The notes under the pieces were generated by a model that worked only from the letters and a program-made list of their open reading frames with translations, made no database searches and was not told the DNA's origin. A stretch of DNA of 64,000 nt from Streptomyces filipinensis (GTDB lineage Bacteria; Actinomycetota; Actinomycetes; Streptomycetales; Streptomycetaceae): contig NZ_BMTD01000022.1 of NCBI RefSeq assembly GCF_014649495.1, positions 62,001 to 126,000 on the forward strand, given 5' to 3'. Made by a program: the position numbers and the translations under genes. Positions 8,715 to 17,806 of the stretch are shown piece by piece. Every line of letters starts with the position of its first letter. The first letter of the stretch is position 1.

Positions 8715-9314
8715 ATGATCTTCGTCGTGCATGGACCCGAAGCGACCCGATGCGCGCCCGCCGCACGGGTGTTGGCCCTGGTGACGCTGACCTGGACCCT
8801 GGTGGGCTGCCCGGTCGGCAGCGCGTCGGCCGACGCCTGTGCGTACGCCTCCACGGGCCCGGAGGGCCCGGTGGCGACGGCCTACGCCGGCGGGCAGCAC
8901 TGGCCCGCCCTGCCGCCCTGCCCCGAACCCACCCCTGCGACGCCCACCCCCACACCACCCCCACCTCCGCCCCCGCCGCCTTCGCCCACGCCGGCACCGC
9001 CCAGGCCGAAGCCGAAGCCGGCCCCGCGCCCCGCGCCGAAGCCCAGCCCGAAGCCGAAGCCACCACCCCGCCCGGTCCCGGCTCCGCCGGCACCCCGGCC
9101 GGCAGCCACACCGACACCCGCCCCGGCGCCGGCTCCCCGGCCCAGGCCGGCCCCGAGGCCCACCTCGCGGCCGCTGGCGACGCGCGTGAGCTATCCGGCG
9201 TACCACCCGCACCCCACCGCGCACACCGCGCCCGACCACACCTCGCCGGTCACCTACGTCCTGCTCATCACCGTTCCGGCGATCGTAGCCGTCGCGGCCC
9301 TGCGCCCGCGCTGA
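8715..9314 (+). CDS. Secreted proline-rich protein with C-terminal membrane anchor
   Basis: 199 residues. A hydrophobic N-terminal segment (about residues 17-38, ending PVGSASADA) looks like a signal peptide. Residues 70-155 are almost wholly Pro with Lys, Arg, Ala and Thr, in short PKPKPAPRPAPKP-type repeats, suggesting an extended spacer that crosses the cell wall. A C-terminal helix (about 180-196) ends in Arg-Pro-Arg and would anchor it in the membrane. No catalytic domain is present. It is followed after 31 bases by the DUF4239 gene and probably shares its transcript. The strong compositional bias is the reason for caution about the exact frame, but the signal and anchor support it. Confidence 0.65.
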   Translation: MIFVVHGPEATRCAPAARVLALVTLTWTLVGCPVGSASADACAYASTGPEGPVATAYAGGQHWPALPPCPEPTPATPTPTPPPPPPPPPSPTPAPPRPKPKPAPRPAPKPSPKPKPPPRPVPAPPAPRPAATPTPAPAPAPRPRPAPRPTSRPLATRVSYPAYHPHPTAHTAPDHTSPVTYVLLITVPAIVAVAALRPR

Positions 9315-9345
9315 CGCGCCGGCCGCTCACTTCTGGAGGCACCTG

Positions 9346-10110
9346 TTGTCGGATTGGCTTGTTCTCGTCCTCGCGATGCTGGCGGCCTGTGCCGTGGTGA
9401 TCGTCATCACCGTCCTGCGGCACAAGCGGGCGCCCGAGGACGAGGACCCCAACGAGACCCCGGACGTCATCGAGTACATGACGATGTGGATCGGCGTGGT
9501 CTACGCCATCGTCCTCGGCCTGGCCATCGCGGGCGTGTGGGAGGCCCGCAGCTCGGCCCAGGACTATGTGCAGTCCGAGGCCCAGGCGCTGCACGAGATC
9601 TCGGAGCGGGTCCGGGTCTATCCGCCGGAGGTCCGTGACCGGATCCGGGACGATGTCAACACCTATGTCGGCTACGTCGTGCACCACGAGTGGAAGACGA
9701 TGGCCCACGACGAGCGCGTCACCGACCGCGGCACCGAACTGCTGCAGAAGATCCGCCAGGACGTCACCGACTACCAGCCGAAGAACGACTTCGAGGCGCA
9801 GGCCTACCAGCCGCTGCTGGACCAGATCACCGCCGCCGACCAGGCGCGCAACGCCCGCGCCGACTCCACCGGGGCCACCATGCCGCCGGTGGTGTGGTGG
9901 GGGCTGCTCACCGGGGCGCTGATCACCATCGGCATGGTCTTCGCGCTGCAGATCCGGCGCACCCGTCGCGAGTTGGTGCTGGCCGGGCTGTTCTCCGCGA
10001 CCATCGCGTTCATGCTGTTCCTGATCTGGGACTTCGACGCCCCCTACAGCCGGGGCATCGCGGTGACCGCGGAGCCGTTCATGAACCTGTTCCCGGGCAT
10101 CACCGGCTAG
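9346..10110 (+). CDS. DUF4239 (bestrophin-like) membrane protein
   Basis: 254 residues from a TTG start at 9346, chosen because a TGGAGG ribosome site ends six bases before it. Four membrane helices are visible, two near the N-terminus (about 4-22 and 47-66) and two near the C-terminus (about 180-200 and 208-226), with a long soluble helical region between. This matches the DUF4239 family, whose molecular role is unsettled; some databases label it bestrophin-like domain. It is probably co-transcribed with the proline-rich protein gene upstream. Confidence 0.78.
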   Translation: MSDWLVLVLAMLAACAVVIVITVLRHKRAPEDEDPNETPDVIEYMTMWIGVVYAIVLGLAIAGVWEARSSAQDYVQSEAQALHEISERVRVYPPEVRDRIRDDVNTYVGYVVHHEWKTMAHDERVTDRGTELLQKIRQDVTDYQPKNDFEAQAYQPLLDQITAADQARNARADSTGATMPPVVWWGLLTGALITIGMVFALQIRRTRRELVLAGLFSATIAFMLFLIWDFDAPYSRGIAVTAEPFMNLFPGITG

Positions 10111-10178
10111 CACCAAGGCAGGGGACGTTCGCCGGGGCGCGAGCACCCGGCATCGGCGGCCTGCCCGAGCCCGCCCTC

Positions 10179-10205
10179 GCCCCGGCTCCCCTGGGGGGCC
10201 GGGGC
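10179..10205. terminator. Hairpin between convergent DUF4239 and surface-protein genes
   Basis: Perfect 8-bp arms GCCCCGGC and GCCGGGGC, with further inner pairing of CCC to GGG. It lies 69 bases after the plus-strand gene and 60 bases after the minus-strand gene, so it could serve both. Confidence 0.6.
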
Positions 10206-10264
10206 GTCGCCGTGCGACGTGCGCCGTGCGAAGGGGAGGAACCGGCGGGCCGGACGACAAGGCC

Positions 10265-11038
10265 TCAGACCCTCCTCACAAGCCGTCGGCGGAACAGGAA
10301 CGTGCCGCCCCCGAGGGCCGCGGAGGCCACGAGTCCGCTGCCGATGGCCACGTCGGCCGGCGTGGCACCGCTGGAGATGCTTCCGCCCAGACCGCCCTGG
10401 ACGCCGCCGATCACCGTGAACGCGTCCGGCCGGGTCAGGGTTCTGCCGTCGCAGCGAACGGTGATGGAGTACAGGCCGGGGCGGGCGTCGTGGTCGATCC
10501 AGGTGGTGCCGCGCGAGGTGTCGTCGCGGAACGGGTTGAGCTGGGTGGGAGGGAAGACGCGGGAGGTCGCGGTGCCGCCCCGGCAGCCTTCCGCGGTGAT
10601 GGTGAGCCGGCCGCCGCTGGGGACCACGTTGGGCACGGCGAAGATGTCCCGCGGGCCCCGGAAGTCGTCACCCCGCCCGCCGTTGCCCCGGCCACCGAAG
10701 TCGTCACCCCGGCCTTCGTCGCCCCGGCCGAAGTCGTCCCCGCGACCGCGGCCGTCGCGGCGTCCGTTGTTGTTGAAGTGACCGTTGATGTTGAAGTTTC
10801 CGCTGAACCCGCTGTTCGGGTCGAAGCCCCCGCCGGGCGCCACACCGACGCCGGGCGCCACACCGACGCCGGGGGCCACGCCCACACCGGGTGCCACGCC
10901 CCCGCCCGGGTTCACGCCCACGCCGGGGGTGGACGGGCCGCCGCCGTTGCCCATGCCGTCCGCGACGGCCACAGGGGCGGCGAGCCCGAGCATGGCGACC
11001 GCGGTGCATGCCGCCGCCAGGGCACGTTGGTTTCGCAT
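10265..11038 (-). CDS. Secreted repeat-rich protein with C-terminal membrane segment and basic tail
   Basis: 257 residues. A signal peptide (about residues 1-27, ending PVAVADG) is followed by tandem GVGVAP hexapeptides, an Asn-rich NINGHFNNNG segment and RGDDF repeats, then a compact domain (about 135-205) with two cysteines. The C-terminus is a hydrophobic helix and a FRRRLVRR tail. This is the shape of a cell-wall sorting signal, but no LPXTG or LAXTG motif is visible before it, so simple membrane anchoring is also possible. It is divergent from a sortase gene. The ATG at 11038 was chosen because it opens the signal peptide. No function is known. Confidence 0.72.
   Translation of the reverse strand: MRNQRALAAACTAVAMLGLAAPVAVADGMGNGGGPSTPGVGVNPGGGVAPGVGVAPGVGVAPGVGVAPGGGFDPNSGFSGNFNINGHFNNNGRRDGRGRGDDFGRGDEGRGDDFGGRGNGGRGDDFRGPRDIFAVPNVVPSGGRLTITAEGCRGGTATSRVFPPTQLNPFRDDTSRGTTWIDHDARPGLYSITVRCDGRTLTRPDAFTVIGGVQGGLGGSISSGATPADVAIGSGLVASAALGGGTFLFRRRLVRRV
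10833..10904. repeat. Four tandem 18-bp units encoding GVGVAP
   Basis: The 18-base unit occurs four times in a row; the first two copies are identical and the others drift at a few positions. It lies in frame in the surface-protein gene and encodes an elastin-like repeat, so copy number may vary between strains. Confidence 0.75.
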
Positions 11039-11371
11039 GTGATCCTCCGCGGGAGGCGCCCCGGGTCCCGTCCCCGGTGGATCGGCGAGAAAACACCTCC
11101 CGGGACGACCCTCAAGCGCGCGGAACACGCCCGCATGTCGAGAATGGTCCGTCCTGGTGAGACGACACGCCGAAGCAAAAGCACACAATCTGATATTCCT
11201 GCAGGTCACGGACCGTCAGAAAATTCCTGGGAACGGCAACTCGGATGGCGCACCACAAGGCCTGCCGGCCACCCGTTCGCCACTTGCCCCGTCGCCCGGC
11301 GCCTGCGCGGGATTTAGCGTTTTCCCATGCGTGAGGGACGTGGCGACGACCGCGTCGAGAGGGGATGGCGA
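11039..11371. other. Divergent intergenic region between surface-protein and sortase genes
   Basis: 333 bases with no supported gene. The middle (about 11175-11230) is clearly richer in A and T than its surroundings, as expected for a promoter region, and would have to drive both divergent genes. No confident promoter or operator was identified. Confidence 0.5.
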
Positions 11372-12043
11372 ATGTCTGCGTCCGAGCTGGCCGAGCTTGC
11401 CGAAGCGGAGGAGCTGCGGAAGAGGCGCGCCCCGTGGGGCGTGATAGCGCTTCTTCTGCTGACCGGCCTCGCACTCATCCGGAACGGGTCGGGGGAGTTC
11501 GACGTCGGTCCGCCGCAGCCCGCTTCGGCCGCGGCCCCGGACAGCCGGACCAACCTCGGCACCTTCACCGCCGGTCCGGCGCCGCTCGCCTTCTCCGCCG
11601 TGGACCGGGTCCGGATTCCCGCGATCCAGGTGGACGCGCCGGTCACGCCCGTCGGTCTGAACACCGACGGCTGGGTCGGCGCGCCGCCGCCCGAGGACCC
11701 CAACCTGGCGGGCTGGTTCACGGGTGCGGTCTCCCCCGGCGAGAACGGCACCGCCGTCATCGTCGGCCACGTCGACAACAAACAGGGTCCCGCCGTGTTC
11801 TACGGACTCGGGGCCCTGAAAAAGGGAAACCGCATCGAGGTCCTGCGCAATGACGGAAAGACCGCGGTCTTCGAGACGTACGGGGTCGAGGTCTTCTCGA
11901 AAGCCGGTTTTCCCGGCGAGCGGGTGTACGGGGCGAAGGGCACACCGGAATTGCGGGTCATCACCTGCGGCGGCGACTTTTCCAAGAAGAACGGTTACGA
12001 CGGAAATGTCGTCGTCTTCGCCCGCCTGGTCGCGGTGAACTGA
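11372..12043 (+). CDS. Class F sortase
   Basis: 223 residues. An N-terminal membrane helix (about residues 23-40) and a Pro/Ala linker lead into a sortase barrel. Catalytic residues fit the family: His in IVGHVDN, Cys in VITCGG, and a following Arg in VVVFARL. Class F sortases are the single-copy actinobacterial type, and their natural substrates are poorly known. The ATG at 11372 is preferred over one at 11327 because a GAGGGGA ribosome site precedes it. The gene is divergent from a repeat-rich surface protein and convergent with a polysaccharide deacetylase, so all three may act on the cell envelope. Confidence 0.85.
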   Translation: MSASELAELAEAEELRKRRAPWGVIALLLLTGLALIRNGSGEFDVGPPQPASAAAPDSRTNLGTFTAGPAPLAFSAVDRVRIPAIQVDAPVTPVGLNTDGWVGAPPPEDPNLAGWFTGAVSPGENGTAVIVGHVDNKQGPAVFYGLGALKKGNRIEVLRNDGKTAVFETYGVEVFSKAGFPGERVYGAKGTPELRVITCGGDFSKKNGYDGNVVVFARLVAVN

Positions 12044-12076
12044 ACCACCGCGGCCGGGCGGAAGCAGGGCCGGGGC

Positions 12077-12913
12077 TCACGCGCGTCTGCGCGGCACGGT
12101 CAGGTGATAACCGGAGTCGAGGAGATGGGGCAGCCATTCGCGGATCGCGTGGACGGTCTGCGAGCGATCGCCCCCGGCGTCGTGGGAGAGCACCACGACG
12201 CCGGGGGCGGCGCCGTGCTCCACCCGGTCGATGATGACGTCGGTACCGGGTGTGTCCCAGTCGGTGGTGTCGACCGTCCAGGCCATCGGTTCCATGCCCA
12301 TCTCCGCGCCCAGCTGGAACGCGGCCCGGTTCCAGGCACCGTAGGGTGCGCGGAACCACTGCGGGCGCTCGCCGTAGGTGTCCTCGATGATGTCGCTCGT
12401 GCGCTCCATCTCGGAGCGGATCTCCTTGCGGTTGAGCGTCGTCAGCAGCGGGTGCGTCCAGGTGTGGTTGCCGACGACATGGCCCTCCTCGGCCATCCGG
12501 GCCACGAGTTCCCGGTACTTGACGACGCACTCGCCGCACACGAAGAACATCGCCCGCACGTCGTACTCGGCGAGGGTGTCCAGGATGTGCGGTGTGTAGT
12601 GCGGGTTGGGGCCGTCGTCGAAGGTCAGCATCATGTTCCGGCCACGGCCGGAGATCCGCAGGATGGGTTCCCTGCGTGTCTTCAGTCTGCGCGGCGCCGC
12701 GCGTGGCGGTCCGTCACCGGTGAGCGGCTGGAGCCGGAAGGCGGACGACTTGAGCGCCTGACGGGCCTGCGGGCCGGCGACAGGAGCGGGGGCGGTCTCC
12801 GTGGTCTCCCCGGCGCCGCTCGCCAGGAAGGCTCCGGCGGTACCCGCGGCCCCCAGCGCGGCGGCGCCGGCGAGGAGCATCCGGCGCCGCGTGAAGAACT
12901 GATCATTCTGCAT
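12077..12913 (-). CDS. Secreted polysaccharide deacetylase (NodB domain, CE4)
   Basis: 278 residues. The N-terminus (TRRRMLLAGAAALG) has a twin-arginine pattern, so export by the Tat route is likely. The NodB domain (about 90-275) carries all five family motifs: TFDDGPNPHYT, the metal-binding HTWTH, RAPYG, DTTDW and LSHDAGG. Such enzymes remove N-acetyl groups from peptidoglycan or chitin oligomers with a divalent metal. The gene ends 33 bases from the convergent sortase gene. Confidence 0.88.
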   Translation of the reverse strand: MQNDQFFTRRRMLLAGAAALGAAGTAGAFLASGAGETTETAPAPVAGPQARQALKSSAFRLQPLTGDGPPRAAPRRLKTRREPILRISGRGRNMMLTFDDGPNPHYTPHILDTLAEYDVRAMFFVCGECVVKYRELVARMAEEGHVVGNHTWTHPLLTTLNRKEIRSEMERTSDIIEDTYGERPQWFRAPYGAWNRAAFQLGAEMGMEPMAWTVDTTDWDTPGTDVIIDRVEHGAAPGVVVLSHDAGGDRSQTVHAIREWLPHLLDSGYHLTVPRRRA

Positions 12914-13014
12914 GACTCATCAGTCGCCCCGCCGCGCTCGGGCGCACCGCAACAGCACCGGCGCGGTGGCGGGAATACACCCGGACGGCGGAGCGCGGGT
13001 GCGGTGGTGGCCCC

Positions 13015-14571
13015 GTGGACCGCGCTTCTGATAAGCAGTCGGTCCGCAGCAACTGCCGGGACGGATACGGGGGTCGAGCCGAGTTGGCCGCACACGGGGG
13101 TACGAACACAGGGCCGGGCGGCATACCGCGCGGCGCATGCGCGGTGGTGCTGCTGGCCGTCGCCCAGTTCCTGGTCGTCTTCGACACGACGGCCTTCGCG
13201 GTGGCGCTGCCGTTGGTCGCGCGCGACTGGGGACTCGCCACCGCCGGACTGACCTGGCTGCTGTCCGCCTACAGCGTGTGCTTCGCCGCGCTGCCGGTGC
13301 TCGCGGGAGCCCTCGGCAGGGCCTTCGGGCAGCGGCGGGTGCTGATGGGCGGGCTCGCGCTGTCGAGCGTCGCCGCGGCGGCCCCGGCGGTGTTCTCCGC
13401 CGCCTGGGTGCTGATGGCCTCGCGGGCGGTGCAGGGCATCGCGGCGGCGGCGATGACGGCCGGTGCGCTGGCGCTGATCGACGCGACGCATCCCGCGGGC
13501 CCGGCCCGTGACCGGGCGCTCGACGTGCACTTCGCGGTCGTGGCCTGCGCCACCCCGGCGGCGCTGCTGCCGTGCACCCTGCTGCTGGACGTCTCGGAGA
13601 CCGAGAAGACGATCTTCTGGGTGCAGGCCGCCGCCGGGGTGCTGCTCCTGCTGCTGGTCCCGCTGGCGCTGGACGAGTCCGTGCCCGAGCCCGCTGCCCG
13701 GCGCCGGGTGGGAGCTGCCGCGCTGGCGGTCGTTCCGCTGGGCTTCCTGGCCTGGTTCGCCGACTGGCTCGGGGACCGGAGCGTGTCCGCGACCACGGTC
13801 ATCGTCATCGCGGTGGCCGGTGCGCTGGTGCCGTCCGTGATGGGCTGGTTCGGCCGTGGCGAGGGCGTGCCGGAGCTGCTGTCACGACTGCACCGGGAGC
13901 GGGCCGCGTGGGGCGCCTACACGGTGGTGGCGCTGCTGGCGGCGGGCCTGTCCGGTGTCGTCCTCGTCCTCACCTTCGCCCTGCAGACGGTCGGCGGTCT
14001 CTCTCCGATGCAGGTCGGCTGGGCCCTGCTGCCCGCCGTCGCCGGGGTGGTGCTGGGCTGTCTGGTGCTGCCCGGCCTCGCGGTCCGGCTCGGTCTCGGC
14101 GCCGCGGTGGCCGGGGCGTGCGCCGTGGCGGCCGCCGGGTTCGTCCTGCTCGGTCTGCCGGGGACGGGGTTCCGGTTCGCGGACGTGCTGCTGCCGCTGC
14201 TGCTGATCGCCTTCGGCTGCGGTGTGCTCGCGCTGCCCGTGGGCTTCGCGCGGTCCGGGAGCGGTGCGCTGCCCCGGGGCCTGAACTCCTCCCGGCAGCT
14301 CGGCGCCGGGCTGGGCGCGTCGCTGTTCGTCGGGATCGTCACGGTCGCCCAGCAGCGGTGGGGGGCGGTCCCCTTCTCCCGCCTGAAGGAGTACCAGGCC
14401 CTCCTCACGGGCGCGTTCCGTGACTGCTTCGGACTCGGTGCGGCCCTCTGTCTGACCGCCGCGGCGATCGCCCTGCTGACCCTGCCCCGGCGCGGCGCGC
14501 TGGTGACCGGTGCGGACCCGGGCGTCAGCGACGGCGCACCAGCGGGAACGGCAGGGTCTCCCGGATCGTGA
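13015..14571 (+). CDS. MFS transporter, DHA2-like (14-helix type)
   Basis: 518 residues with about 14 hydrophobic segments, the DTTAFAVALPLV motif of helix 1 and LGRAFGQRRVL after helix 2, typical of drug:proton antiporters. The start is uncertain: GTG at 13015 gives a 40-residue polar leader with no good ribosome site, and the GTG at 13142 sits close to the first helix. The 3' end overlaps the 3' end of the opposing lysX gene by 47 bases. The substrate is unknown. Confidence 0.78.
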   Translation: MDRASDKQSVRSNCRDGYGGRAELAAHGGTNTGPGGIPRGACAVVLLAVAQFLVVFDTTAFAVALPLVARDWGLATAGLTWLLSAYSVCFAALPVLAGALGRAFGQRRVLMGGLALSSVAAAAPAVFSAAWVLMASRAVQGIAAAAMTAGALALIDATHPAGPARDRALDVHFAVVACATPAALLPCTLLLDVSETEKTIFWVQAAAGVLLLLLVPLALDESVPEPAARRRVGAAALAVVPLGFLAWFADWLGDRSVSATTVIVIAVAGALVPSVMGWFGRGEGVPELLSRLHRERAAWGAYTVVALLAAGLSGVVLVLTFALQTVGGLSPMQVGWALLPAVAGVVLGCLVLPGLAVRLGLGAAVAGACAVAAAGFVLLGLPGTGFRFADVLLPLLLIAFGCGVLALPVGFARSGSGALPRGLNSSRQLGAGLGASLFVGIVTVAQQRWGAVPFSRLKEYQALLTGAFRDCFGLGAALCLTAAAIALLTLPRRGALVTGADPGVSDGAPAGTAGSPGS

Positions 14572-17500
14572 GGCCGGTCAGGAACATCACCAGCCGGTCG
14601 ACCCCGATGCCGAGGCCGCCGGTCGGGGGCATGGCGTACTCCAGGGCCTGCAGGAAGTCCTCGTCCAGCTCCATGGCCTCCGGGTCGCCGCCGGCGGCCA
14701 GCAGCGACTGTGCCGTGAGCCGCCGGCGCTGTTCGACGGGGTCGGTCAACTCGGAGTAGGCGGTGCCGAGTTCGGTGCCGAAGGCGACGAGGTCCCAGCG
14801 TTCGGCGAGCCGCGGGTCGGCGCGGTGCTGCCGGGTCAGCGGGGAGACCTCGGTCGGGAAGTCCTTGTAGAAGGTGGGGAACCGCGTGCGTTCCTCGACG
14901 ATGCGCTCGTACATCTCCAGGACGACGTCCCCGGGCCCGTCGTCGGCGGTGTACGGCACCCCCGTCCGGTCGCACAGCCGGTGCAGGCGCAGCAGTTCGG
15001 AGCCGGGGCCGATCTCCTCCCCCAGCGCCTCGGAGAGCGCGCCGTAGACGGTCTTGACCGGCCAGCGCCCGGAGATGTCGTACTCCTGCCCGTCCTTGCG
15101 GGCCACCGGGGCGCCGAAGGCGGCGGTCGCCGCGCCCTGGATCAGCTCGCGGGTGAGGTCGAGCATGACGTCGTAGTCGGCGTAGGCCTGGTAGGCCTCC
15201 AGCATCGTGAACTCGGGGTTGTGCTTGTAGGAGACGCCCTCGTTGCGGAAGGTGCGGCCCAGTTCGAAGACCTTCTCCAGGCCACCGACGCACAGCCGCT
15301 TCAGATACAGCTCCGGGGCGATGCGCAGGTACAGATCCAGGTCGTAGGCGTTGATGTGGGTGGTGAAGGGGCGGGCGTTGGCGCCACCGTGGATCTGCTG
15401 CAGCATCGGGGTCTCGACCTCGACGTAGCCACGGTCCAGCAGGCCCTGGCGCAGGGCCTGTACGGCGGCGGAGCGGGCGCGGATCACGGTGCGTGCGGCG
15501 GGGCTGGTCGCGAGGTCGAGGTAGCGGCGGCGGACCCGGGCCTCCGGGTCGGTGAGGCCGCGGCGTTTGTCGGGCAGCGGGCGCAGGCACTTGCCGGTGA
15601 GCTGCCAGGAGGTGGCGAAGACAGTGGGTTCGCCCTTGTCGCTGAGGCCGGCACGGCCGGTGACGGTGATGTGGTCGCCGATGTCGGTGTCCGCCGTGAA
15701 GCGGTCGAGGGCGGCGGCGCCGGACCCGTCGCGGGTGAGGGCGATCTGGTGGTCACCGGACCAGTCGCGCAGCACGGCGAAGACGATGCCGCCGAAGTCG
15801 CGGACCAGCATGAGCCGTCCGGCCACGGTGACGTCCTCGCCGGGGGGCACGTCGGCGAGGGCGTGGGTGGGGGCGGGGACACCGACCGGGTAGGGGTCGG
15901 TGCCGGCGGCGCGCAGCCGGTCGAGTGTGCGGTGCCGGACGCGGACCTGGTCGGGCAGGCCCGCGTCCGGGGCGGCGGGCCCGGCCTGGTCCCCTCCGTC
16001 GAGGCCGAGCGCCGTCAGAGGCGGCAGCCCGTGCGTGGTGGCGGGCCGCTGCCCGGTCTTCGGGTGCCCCTTTCCCCAGAGTTTGCGCAACGACGGTACG
16101 GAGACGAAGCCTTCGGCGATCCCGGAGGCGAGGCCGATGCGGGCGAGGGAGGTGGTCTCGCCGTAGCAGATGAACCGCGGATACCACTCGGGGTGGTATT
16201 TGGCGTTGGAGCGGTACAGGGCCTCCAGCTGCCACCAGCGGGAGAAGAACAGCAGCAGGCGGCGCCAGAGCCTGAGGACGGGGCCGGCGCCGATGCGGGC
16301 GCCCTCCTCGAAGACGGACCGGAAGACGGCGAAGTTCAGGGAGATCCGGCGGACGCGCAGCTTGGGGGCGGCGGCGCACAGTTCGGCGACCATGAACTCC
16401 ATGACCCCGTTGGGGGCCGCGCGGTCACGGCGCATCAGGTCCAGGGAGATGCCGTCGCGGCCCCAGGGCACGAAGGAGAGCAGGGCGAGGAGCCGGCCGT
16501 CCTCGCCGAGGGCCTCCACCAGCAGGCAGTCGCCGTCGGCGGGGTCGCCGAGCCGGTCCAGGGCCATGGAGAACCCGCGTTCGGTCTCGGTGTCGCGCCA
16601 GGCGTCGGCCTTGTCGACGATCTCCTCCATCTCGCGGTCGGTGAGGGTGGCGTGGCGGCGGATGCGGCAGGTGGCGCCGGTGCGGCGGACCCGGTGCGCG
16701 GCCTGCCGGGTCACCCGCATGTCGCGGCCGTCCAGGTCGAAGGCGGCCACGTGCACGATCGCCTCGTCACCGAGCTGGAGCGCGCCGAGTCCGGCGCGGG
16801 CGTAGGCGCGGGCGCCGTCCTCGGAGGCGCCCATCACGGCGGGCGCCCAGGCGTAGCGGCGGGCCACGTCCAGCCAGGCGGCGATGGCGTGCGGCCAGGC
16901 CTCGGAGTCGCCGACCGGGTCGCCGCTGGCGAGGCAGACGCCGGCCTCCACGCGGTAGGTGACGGCGGCCTTGCCGCTGGCCGAGAAGACGACGGCCTTG
17001 TCGCGGCGGGTGGCGAAGTAGCCGAGGGAGTCCCGGTCGCCGTAGGCCGCGAGGAGGGCGCGGATGCGGGCTTCCTCGTCGTCGTGCAGGGCGGCTTCCA
17101 GGCGCTGGGACCGGAAGAGCGTGGTGGCGGCGTTGAGCAGGGCGAGGGCGCCGAACAGGCCGAGCACGAAGGTGACCGCGCGGGGCGGGTGGCCGGCGAA
17201 GGAGCTGTTCGAGACCAGTCCGCCGCACACCCGGTCGGCGGCCCAGGCCAGGTGCTGGCTCGCCGGCAGCGTGCCGGGGAACAGCAGGACCAGGCCCCAG
17301 CCGAGCAGGATCGCCACGGCGAGCCCGGCCACCAGCACCCCGAGGGCACGCCACAGGGCGGCGCGGCGCGAGGCGGCGTAGAACTCCCTGCGGGCCAGAA
17401 CGAGCAGGAGCAGCAGCAGGGCGCACAGCACGAGGGACGGCAGTGACTCGGCGTACATCCCGAGGGCCACGCCGAGCGCGTCGGTGAGGACGAGCAGGCC

Positions 17501-17806
17501 GAGATAGACGACGACCAGCCACCAGGCGACCTTCTTGCGGGCGGCGGTGGCACCGGCGAGCAGGAACAGGAAGACGGCGTAGGCGAGATTGGCGCTGACG
17601 GGCACCAGCAGCAGGTCGATGGCGTGCGCGACCGGGCGGAGCAGTCGGCGCAGCGGTTCGACGAGCGCGAGCACGGCGCACAGCAGGGCGAGTGCGGCGA
17701 AGAGCGTCCCGAAGGCCTCGGGCACCCAGCCGAGGCGCCCGCCGGCGGGCGGGCGTATCGGGGCCGTGGGGTCCTTCCGTGCGACGGGCTCCGCGCTGGC
17801 GGTCAT
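14525..17806 (-). CDS. lysX: Bifunctional lysylphosphatidylglycerol synthase / lysyl-tRNA synthetase
   Basis: 1093 residues combining an MprF-like part and a class II lysyl-tRNA synthetase. The first 240 residues carry several membrane helices; residues about 270-570 are the DUF2156 transferase domain; an OB-fold (about 620-700) and synthetase core follow, with motif 2 around FRNEGVSYKHNPEF and motif 3 at GLGIGVDRLVMF. The enzyme charges tRNA with lysine and transfers it to phosphatidylglycerol, lowering membrane charge and giving resistance to cationic peptides. The ATG at 17806 matches the conserved N-terminus. Streptomyces normally have a separate housekeeping LysS, so this copy probably serves lipid modification. 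It overlaps the convergent MFS gene by 47 bases. Confidence 0.92.
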   Translation of the reverse strand: MTASAEPVARKDPTAPIRPPAGGRLGWVPEAFGTLFAALALLCAVLALVEPLRRLLRPVAHAIDLLLVPVSANLAYAVFLFLLAGATAARKKVAWWLVVVYLGLLVLTDALGVALGMYAESLPSLVLCALLLLLLVLARREFYAASRRAALWRALGVLVAGLAVAILLGWGLVLLFPGTLPASQHLAWAADRVCGGLVSNSSFAGHPPRAVTFVLGLFGALALLNAATTLFRSQRLEAALHDDEEARIRALLAAYGDRDSLGYFATRRDKAVVFSASGKAAVTYRVEAGVCLASGDPVGDSEAWPHAIAAWLDVARRYAWAPAVMGASEDGARAYARAGLGALQLGDEAIVHVAAFDLDGRDMRVTRQAAHRVRRTGATCRIRRHATLTDREMEEIVDKADAWRDTETERGFSMALDRLGDPADGDCLLVEALGEDGRLLALLSFVPWGRDGISLDLMRRDRAAPNGVMEFMVAELCAAAPKLRVRRISLNFAVFRSVFEEGARIGAGPVLRLWRRLLLFFSRWWQLEALYRSNAKYHPEWYPRFICYGETTSLARIGLASGIAEGFVSVPSLRKLWGKGHPKTGQRPATTHGLPPLTALGLDGGDQAGPAAPDAGLPDQVRVRHRTLDRLRAAGTDPYPVGVPAPTHALADVPPGEDVTVAGRLMLVRDFGGIVFAVLRDWSGDHQIALTRDGSGAAALDRFTADTDIGDHITVTGRAGLSDKGEPTVFATSWQLTGKCLRPLPDKRRGLTDPEARVRRRYLDLATSPAARTVIRARSAAVQALRQGLLDRGYVEVETPMLQQIHGGANARPFTTHINAYDLDLYLRIAPELYLKRLCVGGLEKVFELGRTFRNEGVSYKHNPEFTMLEAYQAYADYDVMLDLTRELIQGAATAAFGAPVARKDGQEYDISGRWPVKTVYGALSEALGEEIGPGSELLRLHRLCDRTGVPYTADDGPGDVVLEMYERIVEERTRFPTFYKDFPTEVSPLTRQHRADPRLAERWDLVAFGTELGTAYSELTDPVEQRRRLTAQSLLAAGGDPEAMELDEDFLQALEYAMPPTGGLGIGVDRLVMFLTGLTIRETLPFPLVRRR

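Noticed and set aside
10833..10904. CRISPR-like short repeats
   Set aside because: The 18-base units are directly adjacent without spacers and encode an in-frame peptide repeat.
14510..17446. Long plus-strand open frame opposite lysX
   Set aside because: It is a shadow of the LysX gene produced by high third-position GC; its translation is Gly/Val/Gln/Arg-rich with no domain, while the opposite strand encodes a clear LysX.
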